This document shows positions 17,105 through 25,310 of a stretch of DNA of 64,000 bases, one piece after another. The notes beneath the pieces were generated by a model. The model searched no databases. It saw only the letters and a list, made by a program, of their open reading frames with translations, and was not told the origin of the DNA. The translations under genes were made by a program, and so were the position numbers. Each line of letters opens with the position of its first letter. Within the stretch, counting starts at the first letter, position 1. Origin of the DNA: Brevibacillus choshinensis (GTDB taxonomy: Bacteria > Bacillota > Bacilli > Brevibacillales > Brevibacillaceae); contig NZ_CP069127.1 of the NCBI RefSeq assembly GCF_016811915.1, positions 4,914,001 through 4,978,000 on the forward strand, read 5' to 3'.

Positions 17105-17686
17105 ATGAAAAAAATACTTCTTTCCGTACTTGTGGCTTTAATATCAACGTTTCATTCTTATACTATCTTTGCACAGTCACAACCACAAACTGATACTGAG
17201 CTGACATTAAAAGAAGCATACCAATTAGGCTTATCAATAGCGAAAAAATGGGATTCAAGGGTCACTTTGGGTCAAATGGGAAGTATAGATGACAACAAAA
17301 TAGGAAGTAAAGGTGCAGACGGTAAAAGAAGAAAATGGGGCTTAATGTTTTTTGTACCTGGTGAACGGAAATCTGTTGCCATGTATATTCATGACAAAAA
17401 AAATACCGTATTTGTAACCTCAAAAAGCACAATTAAATCCGATTTTTTAATATCATCTCGAGATGTTGTTTTAGATAGTCCAGCCATACTCCAAATGGTA
17501 AAATCAAAATTCAATCTTAAACCGGGTAAGAATTGGGCTGTAGGATATCACTTCTTGCTTTATAGGTGGAATGGTAAGACAGTTATGGGCGTACTAGGGT
17601 TAGATAATGAGGGGAAAATGACAAATATATTTGTTGATGCAAAAACAGGTGAGTTTTTGCAATTCCTCCCAGAATCACGAGGATAA
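17105..17686 (+). CDS. Secreted hypothetical protein
   Basis: A 193-residue exported protein with a signal peptide (residues 1-24, ending IFAQ). The mature part is basic and beta-rich (WGLMFFVPGERKSVAMYIH, NTVFVTSKSTIKSD, WAVGYHFLLYRWNGKTVMGV) and ends in VDAKTGEFLQFLPES, a strand pattern reminiscent of PepSY-like domains; this resemblance is weak. AGGTG lies upstream of the ATG. AT-rich and alone between complete elements d and e: its frame begins 41 bp after d and ends 7 bp before e. Confidence 0.65.
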   Translation: MKKILLSVLVALISTFHSYTIFAQSQPQTDTELTLKEAYQLGLSIAKKWDSRVTLGQMGSIDDNKIGSKGADGKRRKWGLMFFVPGERKSVAMYIHDKKNTVFVTSKSTIKSDFLISSRDVVLDSPAILQMVKSKFNLKPGKNWAVGYHFLLYRWNGKTVMGVLGLDNEGKMTNIFVDAKTGEFLQFLPESRG

Positions 17687-17692
17687 TTCTTT

Positions 17693-17782
17693 GTTAAACT
17701 GCCCTTTAGCTTAACGCGGCTGCCGGATAAACTCCAGCAGCCTCTGATGTATTTGCTAAGCTATCGAACCCGTTAGTTTAAT
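17693..17782 (+). repeat. Cassette-type repeat element e (complete)
   Basis: Complete type-A copy of 90 bp: left box TTAAACTGCCCTTTAGCTTA, stem GGCTGCCGG / CCAGCAGCC, spacer TCTGATGTATTTG, right box GCTATCGAACCCGTTAGTTT. Best reference copy in the window. Confidence 0.9.
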
Positions 17783-17829
17783 CCCCCACACCTCTTTTAG
17801 TGATTCGGCGCAATAAAAACGAACCCGGT

Positions 17830-18447
17830 TTAAGACGGCTGCGCTTCTTCCCTTCGCAGCACCCGGATCGCGTAGTCGCGGCCGAACCGCGGCGAGAGCA
17901 CAGTCCAGAACGAAAAGAGCGCCTTCTCGATCTCGGCCATCGCTTCCGCCCCACCCGTATCCACCATGTCGAATCCGGCTTCTGCGCCCAGCAGGAGAAC
18001 GGTTTGCTTGGCTTCTTCGTTGTCGCTGCTCATGAAGAGCGTGGCGTTCGCCACGCCGAACCGCGGGTTCGCGAGCGCCTCCCACGTCGACGTATGGAAC
18101 GCCCGCACGACGCGTGCGCCGTTTGCGAGCCTCCGCACTTCCTCGTCCGCCGACCGCCCATCGAACAAAATCGTCGCATTGACGACGATTTTCCGCCGCA
18201 GGTCTCCCGCCTCCTCCAGCACTCGCTCGATTTCCGTGCCGGGAACGGCCAATACGACGACTTCGCTGATTGCGACCGCTTCCTTGACGGACGCCGTCGC
18301 GGCGTTCGGGCCGATCGACTCGAGCAGCTCACGCATCCGTTCGCTTTGCGGATCCCGCGAACCGAACGTCACCGGGTGACCTTTCGCCGCCCATGCTTTC
18401 CCCAACGTACCGCCGATGTGTCCCGAACCGATTATTGCAATGTTCAT
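17830..18447 (-). CDS. NAD(P)-binding oxidoreductase (F420-dependent NADP reductase-like)
   Basis: A 205-residue Rossmann protein. MNIAIIGSGHIGGTLGKAWA is the dinucleotide loop, HPVTFGSRDPQSERM follows with an arginine that usually selects NADP, and AVISE/VVVLAVPGTE is the second strand region. This matches the NADPH:F420 oxidoreductase / NAD(P)-binding domain family; the true acceptor need not be F420. GC content is visibly higher than in the flanking modules, pointing to a different origin. A MerR-type gene lies 58 bp upstream on the same strand and probably regulates it. Confidence 0.82.
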   Translation of the reverse strand: MNIAIIGSGHIGGTLGKAWAAKGHPVTFGSRDPQSERMRELLESIGPNAATASVKEAVAISEVVVLAVPGTEIERVLEEAGDLRRKIVVNATILFDGRSADEEVRRLANGARVVRAFHTSTWEALANPRFGVANATLFMSSDNEEAKQTVLLLGAEAGFDMVDTGGAEAMAEIEKALFSFWTVLSPRFGRDYAIRVLRREEAQPS

Positions 18448-18505
18448 GCGGGCATCTCCTCTGCAAGAGTTCTTGGAGGCGCGAACGCCGGAACTATCGA
18501 AACGT

Positions 18506-18901
18506 TTACGGCGTCCCGTCCAACAGTTCGTTGTACAGGCGAATGTTGTTTTTCGTCCGATCGATCAGCTCGTCGAGTTCGCGGCGCTGCGTCTCCATCC
18601 GGACCAAGTTGTCCGTCAGCAGGACGATTCGATCCCGGAGAACGGCTTCGTCTCCATCTTGCATCGACGAGAGTTCGGTCACGCAGCGTTTCGTGCTCGT
18701 GAACATCTTGATTTCTTCCAAAGACAATCCCAGCCGTTTCAAACATTTCAGTCCGGACAGCAATCGGAGATCGTCGTCGCTAAACACGCGCGCGCCGCCT
18801 GGCCATTTGCGCTGCGGCTTGAGCAGTCCGATTTTCTCGTAATACCTGAGCGTATCATGTCCGAACCCCGTCATCTCTACGACTTGACCGATCGTGTACA
18901 A
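18506..18901 (-). CDS. MerR family transcriptional regulator
   Basis: A 131-residue MerR-type regulator: YTIGQVVEMTGFGHDTLRYYEKIGL is the winged helix signature, ARVFSDDDLRLL the second helix pair, and a long coiled-coil dimer helix (VRMETQRRELDELIDRTKNN) follows. TTG 18901 is chosen as start because GGAGG lies 8 nt upstream; a GTG three codons earlier is too close. No cysteine metal site at the C-terminus, so it probably senses an organic compound or stress. High GC like the oxidoreductase downstream, with which it likely forms one transcript. Confidence 0.88.
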   Translation of the reverse strand: MYTIGQVVEMTGFGHDTLRYYEKIGLLKPQRKWPGGARVFSDDDLRLLSGLKCLKRLGLSLEEIKMFTSTKRCVTELSSMQDGDEAVLRDRIVLLTDNLVRMETQRRELDELIDRTKNNIRLYNELLDGTP

Positions 18902-18910
18902 CGAGCGCAC

Positions 18911-19217
18911 CTCCTTTCATACCGCATTCTACATGCTGGAGTCGACTCCAGGTCAACCCCGATTTTGCAGTTAGGTTTGCCTTGCGTCATCTCCCACCGT
19001 GCCTGTCTTAGGTTGTTGACTATCCCATAATCCATATAAATCACCGAGTATCGGGATGACAATACATGCAATACAAGCAATTAGATAGACTACAAACTTG
19101 TTTATACTTTGATCTCCTTTGTAGTCAATGCGATTTATACATTAATACGTTTCCTATTTAAAAATGTTGCCTTTGATTGAGTCATGGATATGTGGAATAA
19201 GACCTTATTTCTATCCC
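18911..19217. other. Intergenic region
   Basis: Promoter region upstream of the merR-type gene and AT-rich sequence leading to repeat element n. No gene with a ribosome site found. Confidence 0.35.
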
Positions 19218-19275
19218 GCTAATCTGCCCGTAGCTTAATTCCGTTCCCAGTCTTATACTATATTTTCTCAGTCTA
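19218..19275 (+). repeat. Cassette-type repeat element n (left box only)
   Basis: Left box CTAATCTGCCCGTAGCTTAA, then CCCAGTCTTATACTATATTTTCTCAGTCTAC, the same layout as element f. No right box. Its right edge coincides with the truncation point of the copper amine oxidase-domain gene. Confidence 0.65.
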
Positions 19276-19480
19276 CATCCGCACCGAGTCCTTCGGCGAT
19301 GACACGGACCGGAACAAGGGTCCGACCATTTTTGATCTCAGGTGGGACCTCTGGAGTAACAGCTTGTCCACCGATCATGAGGTTGACGGGTTCCTCCTTG
19401 GCACTGCTTGCCGCCGCCCAACCGGGGATGAACAGCAGGACCAGCAGTGATAGCAGCAGAGGGTACAATCGTCTTTTCAT
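19268..19480 (-). pseudogene. Truncated secreted copper amine oxidase N-domain protein
   Basis: Begins with a signal peptide (MKRRLYPLLLSLLVLLFIPG, AAASS) and VNLMIGGQAVTPEVPP, then IKNGRTLVPVRVIAEGLGAD, the first part of the copper amine oxidase N-terminal domain used by many Bacillota surface proteins. The reading ends at VD-stop where the normal domain continues with a tryptophan; the TGA is formed with bases of repeat element n. So the element's edge lies in the codon after GADVD and the rest of the gene is gone. Confidence 0.8.
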
Positions 19481-19513
19481 CCTGACCTCCTCCGTGATGT
19501 CTGTTATCTGTGG

Positions 19514-19589
19514 AAAACGTCTTGACGTTTTTCATAAACGAGGATGCGACCGCTTGCGGTCAAACAAAACGGTCATGACCGTTTTGTTT
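19514..19589. repeat. Three consecutive perfect hairpins
   Basis: AAAACGTC-TT-GACGTTTT (19514-19531), GACCGC-TT-GCGGTC (19548-19561) and, abutting it, a 28-bp perfect palindrome (19562-19589) made of AAACAAAACGGTCA and its complement. The third lacks a loop, so in DNA it is a protein-site-like dyad and in RNA a terminator-like stem (oligo-T on both strands). It may terminate both flanking transcripts. Confidence 0.7.
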
Positions 19590-19616
19590 CGCTGGCTTCA
19601 GCAAACGTGCAACGTT

Positions 19617-19683
19617 CACCATTCTATTAGACGCTAATTGATCTGTAAGGTTATAATCTATAGGAACCAAAAATAGAATGGTG
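19617..19683. repeat. 12-bp inverted repeat with 43-bp spacer
   Basis: CACCATTCTATT (19617-19628) and AATAGAATGGTG (19672-19683) match perfectly. Could be the ends of a tiny non-coding insertion or a large stem. No coding content. Confidence 0.5.
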
Positions 19684-19781
19684 TCGTTTCACGGCGCTTT
19701 TTCGGCGGCTTTGCCTAACATTCACGATAAATTCTCCTTCTTCCACTTTAGTAGATTATTTAATTTTCTGAATTTTTAGTA

Positions 19782-19802
19782 TATAATAATGAACATGTTC
19801 AT
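19782..19802 (+). promoter_or_regulatory. Promoter -10 with adjoining palindromic operator
   Basis: TATAAT at 19782-19787 followed directly by ATGAACATGTTCAT, a perfect 14-bp palindrome (19789-19802) lying at the expected transcription start. A repressor of the TetR type bound there would block the M20 hydrolase gene. The -35 is weak. Confidence 0.55.
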
Positions 19803-19827
19803 TAGTCTCAGCTAAAGGAGGATTTCC

Positions 19828-21165
19828 ATGATCTTAAAAAAGAGAACCAAGCTACTGCTTTCACTTTGTGCCACTGCTTGCCTGCTCGTACCAAACGGTG
19901 GAGCGGTCTTGGCCAACTCGGCCGATTCAGCCTACACAATGATTGACCAGCGAGCAAAAGCGATCGAGCAGAAGCTGATCAACTGGCGGCACGATATTCA
20001 CCAGAATCCCGAATTGGGCAATCGGGAATTTCGCACGTCCAAGCTAGTAGCCGACCATCTAAAAAGTCTAGGGCTGGAAGTGCGAACAAACGTAGCAAAA
20101 ACCGGTGTGGTCGGTGTTCTTCGCGGGAAGCAGCCAGGACCTGTCGTCGCCCTTCGTGCCGACATGGATGCATTGCCGGTCGTTGAACAGACTGACTTCC
20201 CCTTCAAGTCAACGGTCAAGTCTGAATACAACGGAATGGAAGTTGGTGTAGCTCATTCCTGCGGCCATGACACGCACACCGCCATTTTAATGGCCGTGGC
20301 CGAAGTTCTGACGGGCATGAAGGATCAACTGCCCGGAACAGTCGTTTTCGTATTTCAACCAGCGGAAGAAGGTGCCCCTGCGGGTGAAGAAGGCGGTGCG
20401 AAGCTGATGATGAAGGAAGGCGCTCTGGACAATCCCAAACCAGAAGCCATCTTCATGCTTCACACTTCATCCGGCATGAATGTCGGACAGGTCTCTTATG
20501 TATCCGGGCCTTCTACTGCTAGCGCCAACGCCTTCAAATTAAATGTCAAAGGAAGCCAGACCCATGGCGCCATGCCCTGGCTAGGTGTTGATCCCATAGT
20601 CGTCTCTTCGCAGATCATTACGGCGTTTCAAACGATCGAGAGCCGCCAAGTAAACGTGATCAAGGAGCCTTCCGTCCTGTCTGTCGGCAGCATTCACGGC
20701 GGCAATCGAAACAACATCATTCCAGATGAGGTAGACATGGAAGGGACGCTTCGTACTTATGACGAAGGGATGCGGCAAGACATTCTCAAACGTATGGAGC
20801 GAACAGCCACTATGATTGCTGAGAGCGCTGGTGCCAAAGCAAAGCTGACAGTGGAAGAAGGCATCCCCACCGTAGTCAATAACCCCGATCTCGTGGCACA
20901 AATGGCTCCGACCTTGAAGCGGGTCGTAGGCGAGAAAAATGCGAACGTAGGCAAAAAGGGCACGGCTGCGGAGGACTTTTCTTTTTTCTCCAATGAAATC
21001 CCTGGAATGTCCGTCAGTTTTGGAGTTACAGCCGCGAACGAAGATCCTGCCAAGGCGGCCCCCAACCACTCGCCCCTTTTCAAGGCGGACGATGCCAGCC
21101 TGATCGTCGGCACCCGGGTTCTGGCTAATCTGGCAATCGATTATCTGAACTCCCACAAAAAATAA
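19828..21165 (+). CDS. Secreted M20 family amidohydrolase
   Basis: A 445-residue zinc-dependent amidohydrolase/peptidase of the M20D group (hippurate / N-acyl-amino acid / IAA-conjugate hydrolases) with an N-terminal signal peptide (residues 1-29, ending VLANS). Motifs: WRHDIHQNPELGNREF, LRADMDALPV, the metal ligands in SCGHDTHTA and QPAEEG, AMPWLGVDPI in the dimerisation domain, and GTAAEDFSFF near the end. Export is unusual for this family, most members being cytosolic; an extracellular role on N-acyl or aminoacyl substrates is implied. AAAGGAGG ribosome site. Preceded by a palindromic operator, followed by a strong terminator. Confidence 0.9.
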   Translation: MILKKRTKLLLSLCATACLLVPNGGAVLANSADSAYTMIDQRAKAIEQKLINWRHDIHQNPELGNREFRTSKLVADHLKSLGLEVRTNVAKTGVVGVLRGKQPGPVVALRADMDALPVVEQTDFPFKSTVKSEYNGMEVGVAHSCGHDTHTAILMAVAEVLTGMKDQLPGTVVFVFQPAEEGAPAGEEGGAKLMMKEGALDNPKPEAIFMLHTSSGMNVGQVSYVSGPSTASANAFKLNVKGSQTHGAMPWLGVDPIVVSSQIITAFQTIESRQVNVIKEPSVLSVGSIHGGNRNNIIPDEVDMEGTLRTYDEGMRQDILKRMERTATMIAESAGAKAKLTVEEGIPTVVNNPDLVAQMAPTLKRVVGEKNANVGKKGTAAEDFSFFSNEIPGMSVSFGVTAANEDPAKAAPNHSPLFKADDASLIVGTRVLANLAIDYLNSHKK

Positions 21166-21194
21166 GCGTTATCTCATTTTGCTGGAAGCTGGTG

Positions 21195-21228
21195 AATAGG
21201 CTGATCATATTGATCAGCCTATTTCCTT
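21195..21228 (+). terminator. Intrinsic terminator
   Basis: AATAGGCTGATCA, loop TAT, TGATCAGCCTATT then TCCTTTG. Perfect 13-bp stem directly after the M20 hydrolase gene. Confidence 0.85.
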
Positions 21229-21332
21229 TGTTTGATCACGGCAGGATTGGAGAGAACCTTTGTCCTGCACTCGATCGTGAATTCATCCACCGTGTCGTTT
21301 ATTGTCTTTTGGAACCAAAAAATATCAAAATA

Positions 21333-21360
21333 AAAAAGTGCCGGTTCTCGGCACTTTTTA
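21333..21360. terminator. Bidirectional intrinsic terminator
   Basis: AAAAAGTGCCG, loop GTTCT, CGGCACTTTTT. A-run before and T-run after make it active on both strands. On the minus strand it would end the decayed frame to its right. Confidence 0.85.
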
Positions 21361-21599
21361 TATGGTCAAGATATTCCTATTCCAATTCTCTTTCCTCGAA
21401 ATCATAATCAACTGGTCCCGGAGCGACTGGGCGTTCTCCAAGGCAGGAGTGTCTGGGCGAGCGATTTGGTAAACTGCGCCACCTGTTCAGAAAAAATACA
21501 GTATTAGACTGATGTTATTGATTTGATGCTATTTGTGTCTAAGAAAGCTCTTTACCTTTGAAAAATAGGTATTAGACTATTCAATCCTTCTATACATAA
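21361..21599. other. Gene tail remnant and degenerate repeat sequence
   Basis: On the minus strand, 21361-21480 reads like a decayed gene end (PVAPGPVDYDFEERELE-stop in one frame, VAQFTKSLAQ in another) followed by the terminator above; I cannot name it. From about 21490 the sequence repeats words such as TATTAGACTGATGTTATTG and GGTATTAGACTATTC, apparently decayed pieces of type-B repeat elements. Confidence 0.35.
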
Positions 21600-21674
21600 A
21601 GGCCAGTCAAAACACAAAAATAAAGTGTTAGACTGGCCTGGTTTATTGAGCTATCGAACCCGTTAGCGTAATGA
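21600..21674 (+). repeat. Cassette-type repeat element h
   Basis: Perfect central stem AGGCCAGTC (21600-21608) / GACTGGCCT (21631-21639) around ACAAAAATAAAGTGTTA, then right box GCTATCGAACCCGTTAGCGT. Hairpin arms ATTGAGCTA / TAGCGTAAT pair at all but two positions. It ends 14 bp before the stop codon of the next (minus-strand) gene. Confidence 0.85.
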
Positions 21675-21687
21675 AGTTCCAGTTTAT

Positions 21688-22152
21688 TTATTCTAGCCCT
21701 GGTATTCTTATTTTCTGTTTTTGCTTTATTCCCAAATATGAATAAGTTATTATTGCACTCTCGGGGTTCTTTATGGTTTCCTTCATAATTTCAGCGAGAT
21801 AGTCAACATTAACGCCTTGGCTGCTGGTTGTCCAATTTCTCGTACTTGTATAGACTCTATGACTTGGTATTAATAGTGGAGTCATTGGTTTTCCATCAAC
21901 TGTTAGGCCATTTATCTTAATGCCTTCAAAGTCCAGTAATTCAATTTCTAATAACTTAATCTTCTTATCGCTTGCGTTGACTAACCTAAAACCATACTTT
22001 TGTTCGGTATTTAGCGAACTAGGTGCAGCCGACTCAATCATTTCGTGTGAGGAATCAATGATGAATGCACCTCTGGATTGAGTGAAGATGTAGTAGTACG
22101 ATACCCCAAAAATGGCTACAACTATTAAAAATATTGAAATTAATCTTCTCAA
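21688..22152 (-). CDS. Membrane-anchored hypothetical protein
   Basis: A 154-residue protein with one N-terminal membrane helix (LISIFLIVVAIFGVSYYYIF) and an outside domain rich in beta strands (KYGFRLVNASDKKIKLLEIE, LLDFEGIKINGLTVDG). Family not recognised. TTG 22152 with AGGAGG 7 nt upstream is the likely start; another TTG two codons earlier abuts the ribosome site. AT-rich; the first gene after repeat element h. Confidence 0.6.
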   Translation of the reverse strand: MRRLISIFLIVVAIFGVSYYYIFTQSRGAFIIDSSHEMIESAAPSSLNTEQKYGFRLVNASDKKIKLLEIELLDFEGIKINGLTVDGKPMTPLLIPSHRVYTSTRNWTTSSQGVNVDYLAEIMKETIKNPESAIITYSYLGIKQKQKIRIPGLE

Positions 22153-22158
22153 ATACAA

Positions 22159-22489
22159 CCCTCCTACTTATCGCATCATCCCCTCCAATAATACCATATA
22201 TTGGAATTGACGTAGCACCTTTTATTAGAGCGTTCCTGATTTAACAAAACGTATGTTTTGTAAATCCATAAGGGACCTATCATGTAACCTTTACTTAATG
22301 GCCACCGTCCTCCTCAATACTGAATAGTCCAGGGCTCTTGTGCTTGGAGATAAGATCCATCACCCACCGCCACGAATTGTTAGCTTTGTTCTACTCGAAA
22401 AACAGCCAAGAGCATCGTTTGCATGCTTTTTCACCCCCTGTTTAATTTTTTGGAACTAGCACTAATACTGGACGTATACGTATTTTGAG
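22159..22489. other. Intergenic region between divergent hypothetical genes
   Basis: Contains CAAAAC-GTAT-GTTTTG, a perfect 6-bp dyad at 22246-22261, and on the minus strand a short open stretch (NSWRWVMDLISKHKSPGLFS) that may be a gene fragment. Nothing firm. Confidence 0.3.
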
Positions 22490-22498
22490 GTGATTCAG

Positions 22499-22924
22499 TT
22501 GGCTATATTTTTCTTTGTTTTATGCGCAATTGCTTTATTCGCAACTATTATCCTCGGTCTAATCCTTCGAAAAAATAAAGCTGCACTCATTGGAATCATC
22601 ATAGGAGGCCTAGTGATTTGTACTCCATTATTGTTACTTGCCGACTGGGGTCTAATAAACCTGCACAAGGACGAAATAAATCGAGTAATAACAAAAAACC
22701 ATGGAGCAGTCCTTGGGATTGAGGCAGTGGAAGCTCGTGACACACCTTTTTATCCGGAAGAAAGCAACAGTAATCGTTATTACAAAGTAACTTTCGAACT
22801 AAATAAAAACCATTACATTGGCTGGTACAGGGCTACAAATTCCATTAATGACTTACACTCGAAACCTTCAAAAGGATATCCTGAAAAGTGGATATTGCCA
22901 GTTTCTCTTGAAACCAGCTATTAG
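22499..22924 (+). CDS. Small membrane protein, hypothetical
   Basis: A 141-residue protein with two N-terminal membrane helices (FFFVLCAIALFATIILGLIL and IGIIIGGLVICTPLLLLADW) and a C-terminal outside domain (NRYYKVTFELNKNHYIGWYR). TTG 22499 is preferred over GTG 22490, since GAGGTG sits 6 nt upstream. Family not recognised. Lies in the block between repeat elements h and i together with two other hypothetical membrane proteins. Confidence 0.6.
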   Translation: MAIFFFVLCAIALFATIILGLILRKNKAALIGIIIGGLVICTPLLLLADWGLINLHKDEINRVITKNHGAVLGIEAVEARDTPFYPEESNSNRYYKVTFELNKNHYIGWYRATNSINDLHSKPSKGYPEKWILPVSLETSY

Positions 22925-23003
22925 ACCATTTTCCAAGGAATGATCTTGAATCTGCCAATGAGTAACTCGTGGAATACCTTAAACACTTGAACATACATCT
23001 TTG

Positions 23004-23395
23004 TTACTTTCCTCTAACATGAAACACACCAATTACGTTTTCACCATCAACGTCATATAACGGAATATCACGACCACCTGGTGGCCTCTGTTCTGTATCT
23101 CAATGGCTTCCTCGGGTGATTTTGATTGCTCACCGTCTAAGTCTTTTTTCAGCACATATACTGCAACTCCATTCATTCTTCCTACATGGATTAAGTCAGG
23201 TAGCATTTCAAGGGAAGTGGCTTCTTCAGAAGAACCGTATGTCTGTCTATTTTCATCTTCAGGATAGTAAGGAGGATTTGTGGGGCTTTGATTAATCGTG
23301 CTTTTAACAAATGTGCTTTGGAACACCATTGCACCTCCCACTACACAAACGATAAAAAGCAAACTAATCCATATTCTGGTACCTTTAAAATACAT
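23004..23395 (-). pseudogene. Frameshifted membrane-anchored hypothetical protein
   Basis: The N-terminal part has a membrane helix (WISLLFIVCVVGGAMVF) and reads well to SPEEAIE. There the frame ends early in an unnatural tail; a shift by one gives DTEQRPPGGRDIPLYDVDG then ENVIGVFHVRGK-stop at 23004, clearly the original C-terminus. So a single-base change near 23105 split the gene, or the assembly has an error there. Function unknown. Confidence 0.6.
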
Positions 23396-23498
23396 CCTCG
23401 CATTTGTTCACTCCCTAAAAATTTCTCACCCTTCACTCTATAGCCGTTGGTCCTATCCTTGTCACTTCTTATTCGACACCAAATAATGGGAAATTCCG

Positions 23499-23588
23499 CA
23501 AATCAGTCCATTAGCATAAAAAGGCAGCCAGTTGTTAACGGCTGCCATTATTATTAGATTGATGAACTTTCGAACCCGTTAGCGTAAT
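23499..23588 (+). repeat. Cassette-type repeat element i (complete)
   Basis: Left box AATCAGTCCATTAGCATAA, perfect central stem GGCAGCC (23523-23529) / GGCTGCC (23540-23546), right box ACTTTCGAACCCGTTAGCGT. 90 bp. It ends 17 bp before the stop codon of the next gene. Confidence 0.85.
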
Positions 23589-23604
23589 ACAATGCGATAC
23601 TCTA

Positions 23605-24228
23605 CTATTCTTTAATTTGATATATTCCGAAAGTTACTGAGTCTTTTTCATGAACGCCTAAATGATGCCACAAATAGACTGAGTCCCCAACTTTCAACAT
23701 AGTTCCAAACTTCGAATTTTGTCCTACCCAACCCTCTGTTCCATTTGTCTCCTTGTCGCCTGTCGAATAAAGCAATGCATCATCCTTATTACTCCAAAAT
23801 GTAATTTTCGCGCCTTTAACTGCAGCCAGTTCGTTAGTTAATCTTATCAAATATAATTTCTGTAAATCGGTATTCTCTGGTACTTCTCTAATATAATTTG
23901 GTGAAAAAACAATGGTTTCTTCCGAAGTATCCGAGATTATTTCAAAAGGAAAAACTTCTCCTTGAACTACAGTGGATACTACCTTAGCGTAGCTATTTAG
24001 ATCTTTCTTAATTTGGTCTAATGACTCCTTTTGTGTTTTATGTTCGTCTTCCTTTTTTTCAATAATTTGAGTCAGATCCTTCAGTTTGTTCTCCAGTTGA
24101 TTATGCTGGTTACTTGGAAGTACTATTTCTTTCCCCTTGATTAAGGAAATGCCCATAAAATTTGAAATCCATGCGAAACATGCCATTAGAAATATACCTG
24201 TAACAACACCAATAATAAACTTTTTCAT
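23605..24228 (-). CDS. Membrane-anchored coiled-coil hypothetical protein
   Basis: A 207-residue protein: one membrane helix near the N-terminus (FIIGVVTGIFLMACFAWIS), a charged coiled coil (LENKLKDLTQIIEKKEDEHK, TQKESLDQIKKDLNSYAK), then an outside beta-rich domain (ITFWSNKDDALLYSTGDKET, GDSVYLWHHLGVHEKDSV). Family not recognised. It is the only gene between repeat elements i and j and is AT-rich, on the minus strand, opposite to the repeat orientation. Confidence 0.6.
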   Translation of the reverse strand: MKKFIIGVVTGIFLMACFAWISNFMGISLIKGKEIVLPSNQHNQLENKLKDLTQIIEKKEDEHKTQKESLDQIKKDLNSYAKVVSTVVQGEVFPFEIISDTSEETIVFSPNYIREVPENTDLQKLYLIRLTNELAAVKGAKITFWSNKDDALLYSTGDKETNGTEGWVGQNSKFGTMLKVGDSVYLWHHLGVHEKDSVTFGIYQIKE

Positions 24229-24350
24229 TCCATGGTCCTCCCTAAATAATTCATCTGACAGTTATAAGACGCCATCATCATTCCTGTAGTTTCTATAAAT
24301 TTACAATACTCACAAAACGACATGAATATTATATTCACAAGGGGGTTAAA

Positions 24351-24390
24351 GAAACTATCCAGCCAAAGAGTTAACGAGGCTGCCGGATCT
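24351..24390 (+). repeat. Repeat element j, left part (split by IS)
   Basis: Left box AACTATCCAGCCAAAGAGTT, degenerate, followed by AACGAGGCTGCCGGATCT, the first half of the type-A stem. Positions 24388-24390 (TCT) are the left copy of the target duplication. Confidence 0.75.
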
Positions 24391-24435
24391 TGAACTGCAC
24401 CCCGTCAAGTAGACATTACAAATAATAAAAACCGG

Positions 24436-25296
24436 TTAAGCGGCCTTGGTCCTGAATTCCATGGGACTGAGGCCGTCTAATTTTGCCTGTAATCGTTCGT
24501 TATTGTAGAAATAAATGTAGTCCTTAATGTCTTTTTCAAGTTCCTCAAAGGTACTGTATGTATTCAAATAATACTTCTCGCATTTCAGTGTTCCCCAGAA
24601 AGCTTCCATGGGACCATTATCGATACACCTGCCAACTCGGGACATGCTCTGGACCACTTCGTGCCCAAACAATCTTTTGAACCTCGAAGAGGTATACTGG
24701 AAACCCCGATCACTGTGGAGCATAGGCTTGTTTACCCGTACCGTTTGCAGGGCCGATTTCACCGTTCGAATTACCAGGGCATTGTTGTTGGAATGACCGA
24801 AAGCGTACGAGACAACCGTGTTGTCATGTAAATCCAGAATTGCGCTTAAATAGGCCTTCTTTCCACTGCCGTATTTGAATTCCGTAACATCCGTTACCCA
24901 CTTTTCGTTTGGTGCTGCTGCATGAAACTCACGGTTTAACAAATTCTCGGCAATATGTTGAGGAGTTGATCGTGCATATTTCTTTCTCTTCCTACGAATA
25001 ACCGATTGGACACCGGCCATCTTCATTAGGCGTTTCATCCGCTTGTGGTTAATTCGCAGTTTGGTTTGTCGGCGTAAATGAAGTGTCAATCGTCTATACC
25101 CGTAGATTCCCCCAACCTGCTCATGGAGTAAAAGCATAGCCTGAATCAGTTGTCGGTTTTCCAGTTCACGCAAACTAGGCTTGTGGTTACGCCATTTGTA
25201 ATAACTTGACCGTGGAACCCCTGCAATTTCGCATAGTAGCTGTAGACTAAACTCTCCTTCCTGCTGAATGGACTGGATTGCTAAATAAACATGCAC
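24436..25296 (-). CDS. IS3-family transposase OrfB (DDE integrase core)
   Basis: A 286-residue catalytic part with an rve integrase core. The DDE triad is seen in WVTDVTEFKYG (D), MLHSDRGFQYTS (D) and NGPMEAFWGTLKCEKYY (E); the HTH_21 segment YGYRRLTLHLRR and the closing YNNERLQAKLDGLSPMEF are standard. The coordinates start at the first ATG; expressed as a fusion it begins upstream at the A_AAA_AAG slip, where the frame reads KVTGIPKEASLRQHRQ before joining this segment. An AGGAGG within that stretch could also allow separate initiation. Confidence 0.92.
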   Translation of the reverse strand: MHVYLAIQSIQQEGEFSLQLLCEIAGVPRSSYYKWRNHKPSLRELENRQLIQAMLLLHEQVGGIYGYRRLTLHLRRQTKLRINHKRMKRLMKMAGVQSVIRRKRKKYARSTPQHIAENLLNREFHAAAPNEKWVTDVTEFKYGSGKKAYLSAILDLHDNTVVSYAFGHSNNNALVIRTVKSALQTVRVNKPMLHSDRGFQYTSSRFKRLFGHEVVQSMSRVGRCIDNGPMEAFWGTLKCEKYYLNTYSTFEELEKDIKDYIYFYNNERLQAKLDGLSPMEFRTKAA

Positions 25297-25310
25297 CTGT
25301 CGGTGCTGCC

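Noticed and set aside
18030..18842. Long + strand open frames across the oxidoreductase and MerR genes
   Set aside because: Arg/Ser-rich antisense shadows in a GC-rich segment; the minus-strand proteins have clear family motifs.
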